A stretch of 64,000 bases of DNA, from the NCBI GenBank assembly GCA_036826475.1, contig DAISWG010000011.1, positions 10,629 to 74,628 of the forward strand. The letters are read 5' to 3'. A program made the position numbers and the translations under genes. The notes under the pieces were generated by a model. That model was not told the origin of the DNA, ran no database searches, and saw nothing but the letters and a program-made list of their open reading frames with translations. The DNA comes from Miltoncostaea sp036826475. Lineage in GTDB: Bacteria > Actinomycetota > Thermoleophilia > Miltoncostaeales > Miltoncostaeaceae. Shown one piece after another: positions 51,279 to 59,406 of this stretch. Position 1 is the stretch's first letter, and the number at the start of each line of letters is the position of its first letter.

Positions 51279-51292
51279 CGACCCGTCAGGCC
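51272..51292. terminator. Hairpin spanning both stop codons
   Basis: A perfect 9-bp stem (GGCCTGACG and complement) with ACC loop contains the TGA of the GH15 gene and the TGA of the convergent ferredoxin reductase gene, which are only 7 bp apart. Confidence 0.6.
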
Positions 51293-52515
51293 GCGAGCGC
51301 CCCCGGGTCGAGGGGCACGTCCGGGTCGGCGAGCCTGGCGGGGTCGACGACGGCGCGGGAGCGGATGAGCTCCTGCACCCGGTCGTTCACGTCCCACACG
51401 TTCAGGTTCATGCCGGCCAGGACGCGCCCCTCGGCGACCCAGAACGCGATCAGCTCCCGCGCGGACTCGTCGCCGCGGATCACCACCCCGTCCGCCGCGG
51501 ACGCGAGGCCCGAGTACTCCATCCCGGCGTCGTACTGGTCGGAGAAGAAGTAGGGAAGCCGGTCGTACGGGGCCCCGGCCCCGAGCATGTTCCGCGCGGC
51601 GGCGGGGCCCTGGTTGAGGGCGTTGGCCCAGTGCTCCACCCGCACGCGGCGGCCGTAGAAGGGGTGGAGGGCGTTCGCGACGTCGCCGGCGGCGAACACC
51701 CCCGCCGCGGCGGTCTGGAGGGTCGCGTCCACCAGGATCCCGTCGTCCACCGCCAGCCCCGCCGACTCGGCCAGCGCCGTCCGGGGGACGACACCGACGC
51801 CGGCGAGCACGGCGGCGCAGTCGATGGTCCGCCCGCCCGCCAGGCGGATGCGCTCGGCGCGGCCGTCGCCCTCCACCGCCTCGAGCCGGGCGCCGGTGAG
51901 CAGCTCGACGCCGTGCTCGCGGTGCAGGGCGGCGAAGATGCCGCCCACCCGGGCGCCGAGCACCCCCGCGAGGGGCACGTCGGCCATCTCGACCACCGTC
52001 ACCTCGGCGCCGAGCTCCCGCGCCGACGCGGCCGCCTCGCAGCCGATCCACCCCGCGCCGATCACCACCAGGCGCCCACCGGACCGCGCGGCGTCGCGGA
52101 GCCGGTCGCTGTCGGCGAGCGTCCGCAGCGTCAGGACGCCGGGCGGGTCGCCCCCCGGGACGGGCAGCGGGCGGGGCTCGGCGCCGGTGGCGATGAGCAG
52201 GCGGTCCCAGGGCAGCACGTCGCCGCCCTCCAGGGTGACGGTCCGGGCGGCGGGGTCCAGGGCGGTCGCCGCCTCGCCCAGCCGCAACGCGATGTCCTCC
52301 GCCTCGTAGAAGCCAGGCTCGTGGACGCGGGCCGCCTCGCGGTCCTTCTCGCCGCGCAGGACCTCCTTCGACAGCGGCGGGCGCTCGTACGGCCGCTCGC
52401 CCTCGGCGGAGACGATGGTCAGGTCGCCGTCGAACCCCTCGCCGCGCAGGGTCTCGGCGGCCTTCGCCCCGGCGAGCCCCCCGCCCACGATCACGATGCG
52501 CTGCGGTGCGGCCAC
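51286..52515 (-). CDS. FAD-dependent ferredoxin/rubredoxin reductase-type oxidoreductase
   Basis: A 409-residue flavoprotein similar to ferredoxin reductases of aromatic dioxygenase and P450 systems. The FAD motif IVIVGGGLAGAKAAETLR, YERPPLSKEVLRG, NAD motif LVVIGAGWIGCEAAASARELG and the second FAD motif VFAAGDVAN are present. The C-terminal reductase domain begins near 320 (VEHWANALNQGPAAARNMLG). The GTG start has a GGAGGAG site, and TAGGAT about 50 bp upstream could be the -10. It is divergent from bioY. Confidence 0.92.
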   Translation of the reverse strand: MAAPQRIVIVGGGLAGAKAAETLRGEGFDGDLTIVSAEGERPYERPPLSKEVLRGEKDREAARVHEPGFYEAEDIALRLGEAATALDPAARTVTLEGGDVLPWDRLLIATGAEPRPLPVPGGDPPGVLTLRTLADSDRLRDAARSGGRLVVIGAGWIGCEAAASARELGAEVTVVEMADVPLAGVLGARVGGIFAALHREHGVELLTGARLEAVEGDGRAERIRLAGGRTIDCAAVLAGVGVVPRTALAESAGLAVDDGILVDATLQTAAAGVFAAGDVANALHPFYGRRVRVEHWANALNQGPAAARNMLGAGAPYDRLPYFFSDQYDAGMEYSGLASAADGVVIRGDESARELIAFWVAEGRVLAGMNLNVWDVNDRVQELIRSRAVVDPARLADPDVPLDPGALAA

Positions 52516-52666
52516 GGCTGCTCCTCCCGGGCTGGTGGGGGCGTCTCCTCGTGCGGTCCCACGATCCTACGCGCGGGGCCGTGATCCCTCACACCCGCCC
52601 CGGCGACCCGCTCGTCACGGTCTGTAGCGTCGTCCGAGACGACCGCCGCGACCCAGGGAGCCTCCG

Positions 52667-53293
52667 ATCTCGACCACACGCCACACTGCCGAGGGGACCC
52701 TCCTCGACAGCATCATCCCCCGCCCGTCCGACCGCGCCGCGGCGATCGGGCTCGACGTCGCCCTGGTGGCGGCCGGCGTGGTCCTGATGACCATCGCCTC
52801 GCAGATCAGCATCCCCTGGCACCCGGTGCCGCTCACCGGCGGCACCTTCGGCGCGCTGCTCATCGGCGGCCTGTACGGATTCCGGCGCGCGCTGCTGACC
52901 CTGCTCGCCTACACGGGCCTCGGCGTGATCGGCCTCGGGGTCTGGGCCGACTGGGACGGCGGGTGGGACACGTTCACCGGCTCCACCGGCGGCTACATCG
53001 TGGGCTACGTGGTGGCGGCCGGCATCGTCGGGTGGTTCGCCGACCACGGCGCGACCCGGGACGTCACCAAGATGATCGGCGTCATGCTCATCGCCAACGC
53101 CACCATCTACCTGCTCGGCGCGGCGTGGCTCGCCAACTGGACGCCCCCCGGCGGCACGCAGGAGCTGGGCTGGAACGCTGCCTACGAGCTCGGCATCCAG
53201 CCCTTCGTCCCGGGCGACGTGGTGAAGATCTTCTTCGCCGCCTGCCTCCTCCCCGGCGGATGGAAGCTCATGCGGCTGCTGGAGCGCAGGTAG
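52667..53293 (+). CDS. bioY: Biotin transporter BioY
   Basis: A 208-residue substrate-binding S component for biotin uptake, six helices. The motif PVPLTGGTFGALLIGGLYGFRRAL and the segment STGGYIVGYVVAA are the BioY hallmarks, with a long C-terminal FVPGDVVKIFFAA helix. The protein clearly begins with STTRHTAEGTLLDSIIP, but the only codon at the right distance from the AGGGAG ribosome site (52655-52660) is ATC at 52667; no ATG, GTG or TTG lies between the upstream in-frame stop and GTG 52754, which would cut off the N-terminus. TAGCGT at 52625 may be the -10. Confidence 0.87.
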   Translation: MSTTRHTAEGTLLDSIIPRPSDRAAAIGLDVALVAAGVVLMTIASQISIPWHPVPLTGGTFGALLIGGLYGFRRALLTLLAYTGLGVIGLGVWADWDGGWDTFTGSTGGYIVGYVVAAGIVGWFADHGATRDVTKMIGVMLIANATIYLLGAAWLANWTPPGGTQELGWNAAYELGIQPFVPGDVVKIFFAACLLPGGWKLMRLLERR

Positions 53294-53306
53294 GGGAACG
53301 CCCGAT

Positions 53307-53346
53307 CCCGCGGGGGCCGCGCGCCGCGCGCAGTGGCCCCCGCGGG
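53307..53346. terminator. Hairpin after bioY
   Basis: A perfect 12-bp stem (CCCGCGGGGGCC and complement, 53307-53318 with 53335-53346) lies between bioY and the convergent SRPBCC gene. Confidence 0.6.
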
Positions 53347-53393
53347 CGGTCCGCCGGTCCCCGGGCGGGCGCCGCCCGGCGCTCCGGGCGGGG

Positions 53394-53888
53394 TCATCCC
53401 TCGCGGAGGGATCGCGCGACGTCCTCCATGAGGTCGAAGGCGTCCTGCATGCCGTCCTCCATGCCGGAGGCGATGTGCGCGTCGCGGTGCTCGGGCAGCT
53501 CGTGCCGCACCAGCATGGTCACCAGGGTGCGGCCGGCGCGCTCGTCGAACGTGATGACGTCGAGCGCCGCGGCGTCGGGCATCCCCTCGAACACCTCGGT
53601 GTGGACGAGCCGCTCGCCGGGCACGATCTCGCGGTACTCGCCGTGGAAGCCGACCTCGAAGCCGCCCTCGAGCGTCGTCATCACGTAGCGCCACGAGCCG
53701 CCGACCCGCAGGTCGATCTCGCACACGTCCATCGTCCCGCGCCTCGCGGTCCACCAGCGGGGCACCAGTTCGGGGTCGGTCCACGCCCGGAACACCAGGG
53801 CCGCCGGCGCGTCGAACTCACGCGTGATCAGGATCTCGCGGTCGCCCTGCAGCGTCACCGTCGCGCGGGGGCTCTCCGTCATCGCCAT
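53394..53888 (-). CDS. SRPBCC/AHSA1 family protein
   Basis: A 164-residue START-like barrel (EILITREFDAPAALVFRAWTD, then RWWTARRGTM and GGSWRYVM). Genes of this type are regularly found after an ArsR regulator, as here; they may bind hydrophobic ligands. ATG 53888 has a GGAGGAG site and lies inside the end of the ArsR gene, a 71-bp overlap in another frame. Confidence 0.88.
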   Translation of the reverse strand: MAMTESPRATVTLQGDREILITREFDAPAALVFRAWTDPELVPRWWTARRGTMDVCEIDLRVGGSWRYVMTTLEGGFEVGFHGEYREIVPGERLVHTEVFEGMPDAAALDVITFDERAGRTLVTMLVRHELPEHRDAHIASGMEDGMQDAFDLMEDVARSLREG

Positions 53889-54225
53889 CGTTCTCCTCCG
53901 TGGTCGTGAGCTCGCCGAGGACGGCGTCCAGCTCCGTGAAGCGCCCCTCCCACAGGCGCGCGTACCCACGCACCCAGTCGTGGACGGGCCTCAACGCGGC
54001 GGGGTCCAGGCGGTACAGCCGCTGCCGCCCCCGCTCCCGCACGGACACGGCGCCCACCTCGCGGAGCACCCGTAGGTGCTTCGAGACCTGCGGCTGCGCC
54101 AGCCCCGTCGCCGCGACCAGGTCGTTCACCGGCCGCTCGCCTGCGGAGAGCAGGTCCAGGATCTCGCGCCGCCGGGGCTCCGCGATCGCGTTGAACGTGT
54201 CCGCGGTGGTCGCCGCCCGTGCCAT
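53818..54225 (-). CDS. ArsR family transcriptional regulator
   Basis: A 135-residue winged helix regulator: FNAIAEPRRREILDLLSAGE, recognition helix GLAQPQVSKHLRVLREVGAV and wing RGRQRLYRLDP. Metal-binding CVC motifs are absent, matching the non-metal ArsR group paired with AHSA1 proteins. The C-terminal tail after residue 105 is low complexity and lies over the start of the next gene. Its AT-rich promoter probably contains an autoregulatory site. Confidence 0.9.
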   Translation of the reverse strand: MARAATTADTFNAIAEPRRREILDLLSAGERPVNDLVAATGLAQPQVSKHLRVLREVGAVSVRERGRQRLYRLDPAALRPVHDWVRGYARLWEGRFTELDAVLGELTTTEENDGDDGEPPRDGDAAGRPRDPDHA

Positions 54226-54229
54226 GGCG

Positions 54230-54261
54230 GCACTTTACATTCTTATATCGGCATATGTCAA
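54230..54261 (-). promoter_or_regulatory. ArsR promoter with consensus -35
   Basis: On the minus strand TTGACA (54261-54256) is followed by 16 bp and TGTAAA, an unusually A/T-rich, near-consensus sigma-70 promoter for this genome. The spacer ATATGCCGATATAAG has partial twofold symmetry and may be the ArsR operator. Confidence 0.5.
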
Positions 54262-54301
54262 TCCGGTCCCCGGGGTGGCGGCGTCCGGCAGGATCCGGGG
54301 C

Positions 54302-54799
54302 GTGGCGGAACCGGAGATGGAGCTGACGCGGTCCCGGGACGACCGGAGGCGCTACGACCTGGAGGGCGCCGGCTCGGTGCGGCTGGGCGGCTGGCTGAGC
54401 GGCGGCGCCACGATCGAGGCGGGTGACGCGCTGCTGGAGGTGCGACGGCGCGGGATCCTGCGGCGCACCATCGAGGCCACGGACCATGCCGGCGCCGAGG
54501 TGGGCCGGTTCGGCCCGGAGGGCTGGCGGCGCGGCGGGCCGCTGTGGTGGGAGGGCCGCCGGCTCGCCCTGGAGCCCTCGAGCCTCTGGCGGGAGCGGTA
54601 CGCGCTGGTGGAGGGCGACCGCGACCTGGCCCTCCTCGAGGGGAGGGGCTGGGGCCGGCGCCCGGTCCGCATCCGGCTCGACGACCCCCGCGCCGAGCCC
54701 GCCCTGCTGTTGTTCGCCGCGTATGTGGTGCGCCAGCTCGCGGAGGACGCCGGCTCGTCGGCCGGCGCCACCACCGCCGCGACCAGCGGCGGCGTCTAG
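54302..54799 (+). CDS. Hypothetical protein, beta-rich
   Basis: A 165-residue soluble protein with short alternating strands (LTRSRDDRRRYDLEGAG, LWWEGRRLALEPSSLWRERY) reminiscent of tubby/LURP-like beta barrels, but similarity is too weak to assign. GTG 54302 follows CAGGAT by 7 bp, which suggests leaderless expression; ATG 54317 is an alternative. Its stop shares CTAG with the stop of the convergent sigma gene. Confidence 0.6.
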   Translation: MAEPEMELTRSRDDRRRYDLEGAGSVRLGGWLSGGATIEAGDALLEVRRRGILRRTIEATDHAGAEVGRFGPEGWRRGGPLWWEGRRLALEPSSLWRERYALVEGDRDLALLEGRGWGRRPVRIRLDDPRAEPALLLFAAYVVRQLAEDAGSSAGATTAATSGGV

Positions 54800-55746
54800 C
54801 CGTCGGGCAACACCTCCGGAAGCCCGAACGACGGCAGCAGCGATGGGCCGAAGGTCGTGATCTCAGCGATCCGGCCGTCCGCGGCGCGGATGACGTCGAT
54901 CTTGAACGCCCGGAAGCGCGTGTCCCCCGGCCGGCGAAGGTAGCTCACCGCGGCGGGGAGGCGGTTGGCCGAGGTGGGCAGCAGCCGCCAGTCGCCGTCG
55001 CGGTCGGGCCCGAAGGCGCGCGCGATGAGCGGGGCGATCTCCGCCAGGCCCTCGAAGACCATCGGGGCGGGCGGCATCGTCACGCGGATGTCCTCCGCCG
55101 CGATCGCCACCGCCGCGACGGCGTCGCAGCGCTCGTGCGCGTCGATGAAGCGCATCAGCAGGTCGCGCTCCTGCGCCGTCGGGGCGCCGGCCGACCAGCG
55201 CGAGCGACGCTCCGGCAGGTGCTCGCCCATCGTCGCCCGCGCACGCTGCAGCGCGCTGTTCGCCGCGGGCACCGTGGTCCCCAGCAGGCCGGCGGCCTCG
55301 GCGGCGCTCCAGTCCAGCACGTCGCGCGCGATCAGCGCCGCCCGCTGCCGGGGCGGCAGCAGCTGGAGGGCGGCCAGGAACACCAGCTCGATGGTCTCGC
55401 GCTCCACGGCCACGTCGTCGGGGCCGTCGGCGTCCTCGGCCACCTGGTCGAGCATCGCGTCGGGGTAGGGCTGGAGCCACGGGATCTCCGACGGGCCGGT
55501 CCCCACCGGCCGCGCGCGGCGGCGGCGGGCGTCGATGCACACGTTCGTCGCGATCCGGTAGAGCCAGGCGCGGGCGGACGGGCCGGCGCGCAGGCCGTCC
55601 CGTCCGCGCCACGCCCGCAGGAACGTCTCCTGCACGGCGTCCTCGGCCTCCTCGAACGAGGCGAGCATGCGGTAGCAGTGGACGTGGAGCTCGCGCCGGT
55701 GCCGCGCGGTGACGGCCTCGAACTCCCCGCGGACGGCCCCGGTCAC
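54796..55746 (-). CDS. ECF sigma factor with SnoaL-like C-terminal domain
   Basis: A 316-residue ECF factor: region 2 VHCYRMLASFEEAEDAVQET, WLYRIATNVCIDARRRR, region 4 LPPRQRAALIARDVLDWSAAE, then a SnoaL-like extension (LLMRFIDAHERCDAVAAVAIA). It is a second example in the window of an ECF factor with a built-in regulatory domain. The GTG start overlaps the VOC gene stop (GTGA), so the sigma factor is produced with a glyoxalase-fold protein. Confidence 0.9.
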   Translation of the reverse strand: MTGAVRGEFEAVTARHRRELHVHCYRMLASFEEAEDAVQETFLRAWRGRDGLRAGPSARAWLYRIATNVCIDARRRRARPVGTGPSEIPWLQPYPDAMLDQVAEDADGPDDVAVERETIELVFLAALQLLPPRQRAALIARDVLDWSAAEAAGLLGTTVPAANSALQRARATMGEHLPERRSRWSAGAPTAQERDLLMRFIDAHERCDAVAAVAIAAEDIRVTMPPAPMVFEGLAEIAPLIARAFGPDRDGDWRLLPTSANRLPAAVSYLRRPGDTRFRAFKIDVIRAADGRIAEITTFGPSLLPSFGLPEVLPDG

Positions 55747-56165
55747 GACGCCGGTCCGCCGTCCCGGTGGACCTCCTGGACCAGCCAGACGTTGCCGTCG
55801 GGGTCCGGGAACTGCATGAACGAGTTGTAGCTCTGCCGCGCCGGGTCGGGTCCGGGGCTCATCCCCTCGGGGCCGAAGTGGAACGGCTCGCTCACCGGGA
55901 TCCCCCTGTCCGTCAGGTCGGCGTGGGCGGCCTCGATGTCGTCGACCACCAGGTGGAGCCCCTTCGTGGTGCCGGGCTCCGCCTGCGGCATGCCGCTGCC
56001 GATCGCGATCGCGCACGCCGACCCCGGCGGCGACAGCTGCACCACCCGGAAGCCCGCGCCGGTGCCGTGCTCGCTGTCCAGGTGGAACCCGCACCGCTCG
56101 TAGAACGCCTTCGCCCGGTCCACGTCGGACACCGGGACCACCACCAGCTCCAGTCGGTACTCCAT
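55743..56165 (-). CDS. VOC (glyoxalase/dioxygenase fold) protein
   Basis: A 140-residue protein of two beta-alpha-beta-beta-beta units: YRLELVVVPVSDVDRAKAFY at the N-terminus and FPDPDGNVWLVQE at the C-terminus. The metal-ligand set is only partly obvious, so the function (small-molecule resistance, isomerase or dioxygenase) is open. A GGAGGGAGG site precedes ATG. The gene heads an operon with an ECF sigma factor, a common actinobacterial pairing. Confidence 0.9.
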   Translation of the reverse strand: MEYRLELVVVPVSDVDRAKAFYERCGFHLDSEHGTGAGFRVVQLSPPGSACAIAIGSGMPQAEPGTTKGLHLVVDDIEAAHADLTDRGIPVSEPFHFGPEGMSPGPDPARQSYNSFMQFPDPDGNVWLVQEVHRDGGPAS

Positions 56166-56226
56166 CGCGCCTCCCTCCACTCGGAACGAACCTGTCGCCC
56201 CGTACAACGCACGCGGCCGGCGGAAC

Positions 56227-56244
56227 TCATCGGTCGGGCGATGA
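56227..56244. promoter_or_regulatory. Palindrome between VOC and PPOX genes
   Basis: TCATCG-N6-CGATGA is a perfect 6+6 inverted repeat in the divergent promoter region; a possible operator of unknown regulator. Confidence 0.35.
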
Positions 56245-56316
56245 ACCGCCCGGTCCTGTGAGAACGCAACCTTTGTAGGCTCAATGTTCTGCGCCCATCC
56301 CTCCCTGGAGGACCCC

Positions 56317-56757
56317 ATGGCCGAACCCCTCGCCCTGACCGACTCCGGCATCCCCGAAGCGATCGCGACCGCCGCCGAGCGCGGGCGCCAGGTGGCCGTC
56401 GCGTACATCGATGACGATGGATACCCGTCCGTGTCGTTCCGCGGCACCGCCCAGGTGATCGGCTCCGACCGGCTGGCGATCTGGGCGCGCAAGCGCGACG
56501 AGGGGCTGGTCGCCGCGATCGCCGAGCGGCCCGAGGTGGGCCTCGTCTACTACGGCCCCGGCGGCCCCGGCCCGGCCTACCTGGCGCTGCGCGGCCGCGC
56601 CCACGCCGACCCGTCGCTCGACGAGCGGGTCTACGCCGACGCGCCGCAGGGCGAGCGCGACCAGGACCCCGACCGCAAGGGGGTGGCGGTGGTCATCGAG
56701 ATCGACCGGGTGCAGGGCTTCGGCCAGGACGGCCCGTTCCTGCAGGAGCGCGGGTGA
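56317..56757 (+). CDS. Pyridoxamine 5'-phosphate oxidase-fold protein
   Basis: A 146-residue split-barrel flavin/F420-binding type protein: RQVAVAYIDDDGYPSVSFRG, then RLAIWARKRDEGLVAAIAERPEVGLVYY. It could bind FMN, haem or F420; the exact cofactor is not resolvable here. A GGAGG site precedes ATG, and TAGGCT at 56276-56281 may be the -10. It is convergent with the MarC-like gene. Confidence 0.87.
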   Translation: MAEPLALTDSGIPEAIATAAERGRQVAVAYIDDDGYPSVSFRGTAQVIGSDRLAIWARKRDEGLVAAIAERPEVGLVYYGPGGPGPAYLALRGRAHADPSLDERVYADAPQGERDQDPDRKGVAVVIEIDRVQGFGQDGPFLQERG

Positions 56758-56767
56758 GCCACCGGGC

Positions 56768-57262
56768 CTAGACGTCGCGGACGCCCGAGACCACCAGGGC
56801 GACGCCCACCACCACCTGGAGCGCGGCCAGGAACGGCGCGGCGCGGCCGGCGGGCCCGAGACGCGGCAGGAGCGCCAGCGCGGCCACCAGGGCGAGGGCG
56901 ATCGCGGCGGCGCCGAGCGCGGGGCCCACGCCCTCGTCGGCGGAGGAGGCGATGGCCATGCACGCCAGGTCCGGCGTGACCAGCAGCGCCCCCGCCGGCC
57001 CGCCGGGGCGGGGGCGCACCAGCGTCGCGGCGCCGAGGGCGGCCAGCACGATGCCGGCGCCGATGCGGAACGACTCGGGGCTGACGTCGAGGGCGTCCAG
57101 CAGCGGGTCGGCCAGGAGCACCCCGGCCAGGATCAGCGCCGCGCCCGCGGCCAGCACGACGGCGAGGGTGCGCCGCGGGGCCCGCCCCTCCCCCAGGCCC
57201 AGGGCCACGCGGCCGGCGTTGGTGGTGCCGAGGAACCCGGCCAGCATCAGCGCGAAGGTCAC
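56768..57262 (-). CDS. Small MarC/LysE-like membrane protein
   Basis: A 164-residue protein with about five hydrophobic helices. ADPLLDALDVSPESFRIGAGIVL resembles the second helix block of MarC-type proteins, but it is shorter than the usual 200 residues. The GTG start overlaps the upstream stop (GTGA). A transport role is likely, the substrate unknown. Confidence 0.65.
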   Translation of the reverse strand: MTFALMLAGFLGTTNAGRVALGLGEGRAPRRTLAVVLAAGAALILAGVLLADPLLDALDVSPESFRIGAGIVLAALGAATLVRPRPGGPAGALLVTPDLACMAIASSADEGVGPALGAAAIALALVAALALLPRLGPAGRAAPFLAALQVVVGVALVVSGVRDV

Positions 57263-58422
57263 CGCAGGGCCTCCCGGGCGCCGATGAGCGCGGCGATCGC
57301 GTGCTGCTGGTCGTCCATCTGGGTGTAGCCCCCGTCGAACCAGGCGCCGTTCACCCGGGGGTCGGCCGTGCCCGTCACCTGCCGGGCTAGGAGGATGCCG
57401 CCCAGGCACACGCCCCGCTCGCCCAGCCGGCCGCGCAGGTCGGCCAGCGCCGGGTCGGCCACGGCCAGGCGGCGCAGCGCGGCGGCGCCCTCCCCCACGG
57501 TGCCGAGCGACGCGCCGGACTCCGAGAAGGAGAGTGTGCGCCCCACGTGCTGCGACTCGTAGCGCACCACCCACCCGAAGTAGCCGGCGAGCCAGCGGGC
57601 GTAGTCCTGCTCGACGGGGGTCAGGCCGTCGGCGGCCTGGAGGGCCTCCAGGCCGTACGCCGCCCAGTGGTCGGCCTGCCGGTAGGCGCTGCCCTCGGCG
57701 CGGTCCCGCCGGGTGGCGATGTAGTCGGCGATCCGGTGGGCGGGCGCCTCCCAGCCCTCGCCGGGGAACGTCCGCGCCATGAACGCCAGCGCGAAGAACG
57801 CCTCGCCCGTCGAGAACATCCCGTACGTGTCGGGGACGGGGGCGCCGGTGGGGGCGTCCCAGTACTGCAGGACGCTGCCGTCCGGCTGCGTCTGGGACGC
57901 GATGAACCGCGACAGCCGGTGGGCCAGGCCGTCCCAGCGGGTGTCGCCGGTCGCCTGGCGGCGGTGCAGCAGCGCCACCACCAGCAGCGCGTCGGCGCCC
58001 ACGTTGGCCGACTCCCCGGGGGGCGCGAGGGCCGCCCAGCCGTCGTGGGTCACCAGGTTGCGCCGCGCCCACGCCAGGCCGGCGTCGGCGCTCCCCGTGT
58101 GGCCCGTCCGGTAGAGGGCGTCCATCACGCCGGCGTGGCGGGTGGTGTTGTAGCCCAGGGCCGGCATCCGGGTGTCGCGGTGGAAGCCGTAGGTGTAGCG
58201 GCCGTCGGGTCGCTGGCCGTCCACGAGCCAGGCGGCGGCCGCGTCGATGCCGGCGGTGACCCGCCCCGGCGCGGCGGGCGGGCAGCGCTCGGCGGGCACC
58301 ACCGCGGCGCGGAGCACCGCGACGACGGCGACCCACAGGACGGCCTGCCCGATGAGCCACCAGCGGTGGCGACGCCAGAGGGACCCCACGGGCGGACCGT
58401 AACCGGCGCCGGTGGGCGACAC
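57259..58422 (-). CDS. Membrane-anchored alpha/alpha-toroid protein
   Basis: A 387-residue protein with one N-terminal membrane helix (RWWLIGQAVLWVAVVAVLRA) and an exported helical domain of repeated units such as RYTYGFHRDTRMPALGYN and LSRFIASQTQPDGSVLQYW, as in terpene-cyclase/prenyltransferase or glycosidase-type (alpha/alpha)6 toroids. No catalytic DXDD or similar motif is clear, so the activity is open. The start could also be GTG 58392. It is coupled to the MarC-like gene. Confidence 0.7.
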   Translation of the reverse strand: MSPTGAGYGPPVGSLWRRHRWWLIGQAVLWVAVVAVLRAAVVPAERCPPAAPGRVTAGIDAAAAWLVDGQRPDGRYTYGFHRDTRMPALGYNTTRHAGVMDALYRTGHTGSADAGLAWARRNLVTHDGWAALAPPGESANVGADALLVVALLHRRQATGDTRWDGLAHRLSRFIASQTQPDGSVLQYWDAPTGAPVPDTYGMFSTGEAFFALAFMARTFPGEGWEAPAHRIADYIATRRDRAEGSAYRQADHWAAYGLEALQAADGLTPVEQDYARWLAGYFGWVVRYESQHVGRTLSFSESGASLGTVGEGAAALRRLAVADPALADLRGRLGERGVCLGGILLARQVTGTADPRVNGAWFDGGYTQMDDQQHAIAALIGAREALR

Positions 58423-58430
58423 TACGGGCG

Positions 58431-58772
58431 ATGGCCTATGACGAGGACCTCGCGGAGCGCGTCCGGCTGGCGATGGCCGACGTGCCCGACCTGATCGAGC
58501 GCAAGATGTTCGGCGGCCTGGCGTTCATGGCCGGCGACCACATGGCCGTGGGCATCGCCCGCGACGCGCTCATGGTCCGGCTCGGGAAGGAGGGCGCGAC
58601 CGCCGCCCTGGACCGCCCCCACGTGCGCCGGATGGACATGACCGGCACGCCGATGAGATCGATCGTGCTCGTCGCCCCGGCGGGGACGGCCGACGACGAC
58701 GCCCTCCAGGCCTGGGTGGACGAGGCCCTGGCCTTCGTCCGGACCCTCCCGCCGAAGCGGCGGACGCGCTAG
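58431..58772 (+). CDS. TfoX/Sxy N-terminal domain protein
   Basis: A 113-residue protein with the TfoX_N pattern: ERVRLAMADVPDLIERKMFGGLAFM and LMVRLGKEGATAAL. In proteobacteria TfoX activates competence; stand-alone N-terminal domains in actinobacteria have no proven role. The ATG lies 8 bp from the divergent toroid gene start. Confidence 0.88.
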   Translation: MAYDEDLAERVRLAMADVPDLIERKMFGGLAFMAGDHMAVGIARDALMVRLGKEGATAALDRPHVRRMDMTGTPMRSIVLVAPAGTADDDALQAWVDEALAFVRTLPPKRRTR

Positions 58773-58857
58773 CGGGCCGGGTGCCGGCCACCGGACCGGG
58801 GAGAGCGAGTACGGTGGATGCACCGGACCGCAACGACACCCTTAGAAGGAGCACCAC

Positions 58858-59154
58858 ATGGCGGTCACGCTCGGAATCCTCGCGCTGCTCGAGGCGAAGC
58901 CCGGAAAGGGCGACGACCTCGGGGCCTTCCTGAAGGCCGGCCGCGACCTCGCGGCGGCCGAGGGCGGGACGGTCACCTGGTACGCCTTCAAGGTGAGCGA
59001 CACCACCTACGGCATCTTCGACACCTTCGAGGCCGAAGACGGCCGCCAGGCGCACCTGAACGGCCAGATCCCCGCGGCCCTCGGCCAGGTGGCCGACGAC
59101 CTGCTCGCGGCGCCGCCCGACATCCGGCCGGTGGACGTCATCGCCGTGAAGTAG
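58858..59154 (+). CDS. Antibiotic biosynthesis monooxygenase (ABM) domain protein
   Basis: A 98-residue ferredoxin-like barrel, probably a dimer: TLGILALLEAKPGKGDDL, TWYAFKVSDTTYGIFDTFE and LLAAPPDIRPVDVIAVK. ABM proteins include cofactor-free quinone-forming monooxygenases and haem-degrading enzymes; many housekeeping copies are uncharacterised. A very strong AGAAGGAG site precedes ATG, and TACGGT at 58811 is a likely -10, suggesting high expression. Confidence 0.9.
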   Translation: MAVTLGILALLEAKPGKGDDLGAFLKAGRDLAAAEGGTVTWYAFKVSDTTYGIFDTFEAEDGRQAHLNGQIPAALGQVADDLLAAPPDIRPVDVIAVK

Positions 59155-59162
59155 GGCGCATC

Positions 59163-59194
59163 GGGGGCGGCCGCCGTCGCCGGCGGCCGCCCCC
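59163..59194. terminator. Strong bidirectional hairpin
   Basis: A perfect 14-bp stem (59163-59176 with 59181-59194) with a TCGC loop lies between the ABM and cold-shock genes, which converge. Confidence 0.75.
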
Positions 59195-59202
59195 GTCGCA
59201 GC

Positions 59203-59406
59203 TCAGACGGGGGTCACCCGCACGGCCTGCGGACCCTTGGGCCCGGTCTCGGTCTCGAAGCTGACCCGCTGGCCCTCATCGAGGCTCCGGTACCCGTCGC
59301 GCTGGATCTCGGAGTGGTGGACGAAGCAGTCCTTCGAGCCGTCGTCGGGGGTGATGAACCCGAACCCCTTCTCGGACGAGAACCACTTCACGGTGCCTTC
59401 GGACAT
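59203..59406 (-). CDS. Cold-shock protein (CspA family)
   Basis: A 67-residue OB-fold RNA chaperone: GTVKWFSSEKGFGFITPDDG (RNP1), CFVHHSEI (RNP2-like) and VSFETETGPKGPQAVRV. ATG 59406 has a GGAGA site. The same frame is open upstream to an ATG at 59629, but that extension is not like any cold-shock protein. A long leader is likely. Confidence 0.95.
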   Translation of the reverse strand: MSEGTVKWFSSEKGFGFITPDDGSKDCFVHHSEIQRDGYRSLDEGQRVSFETETGPKGPQAVRVTPV

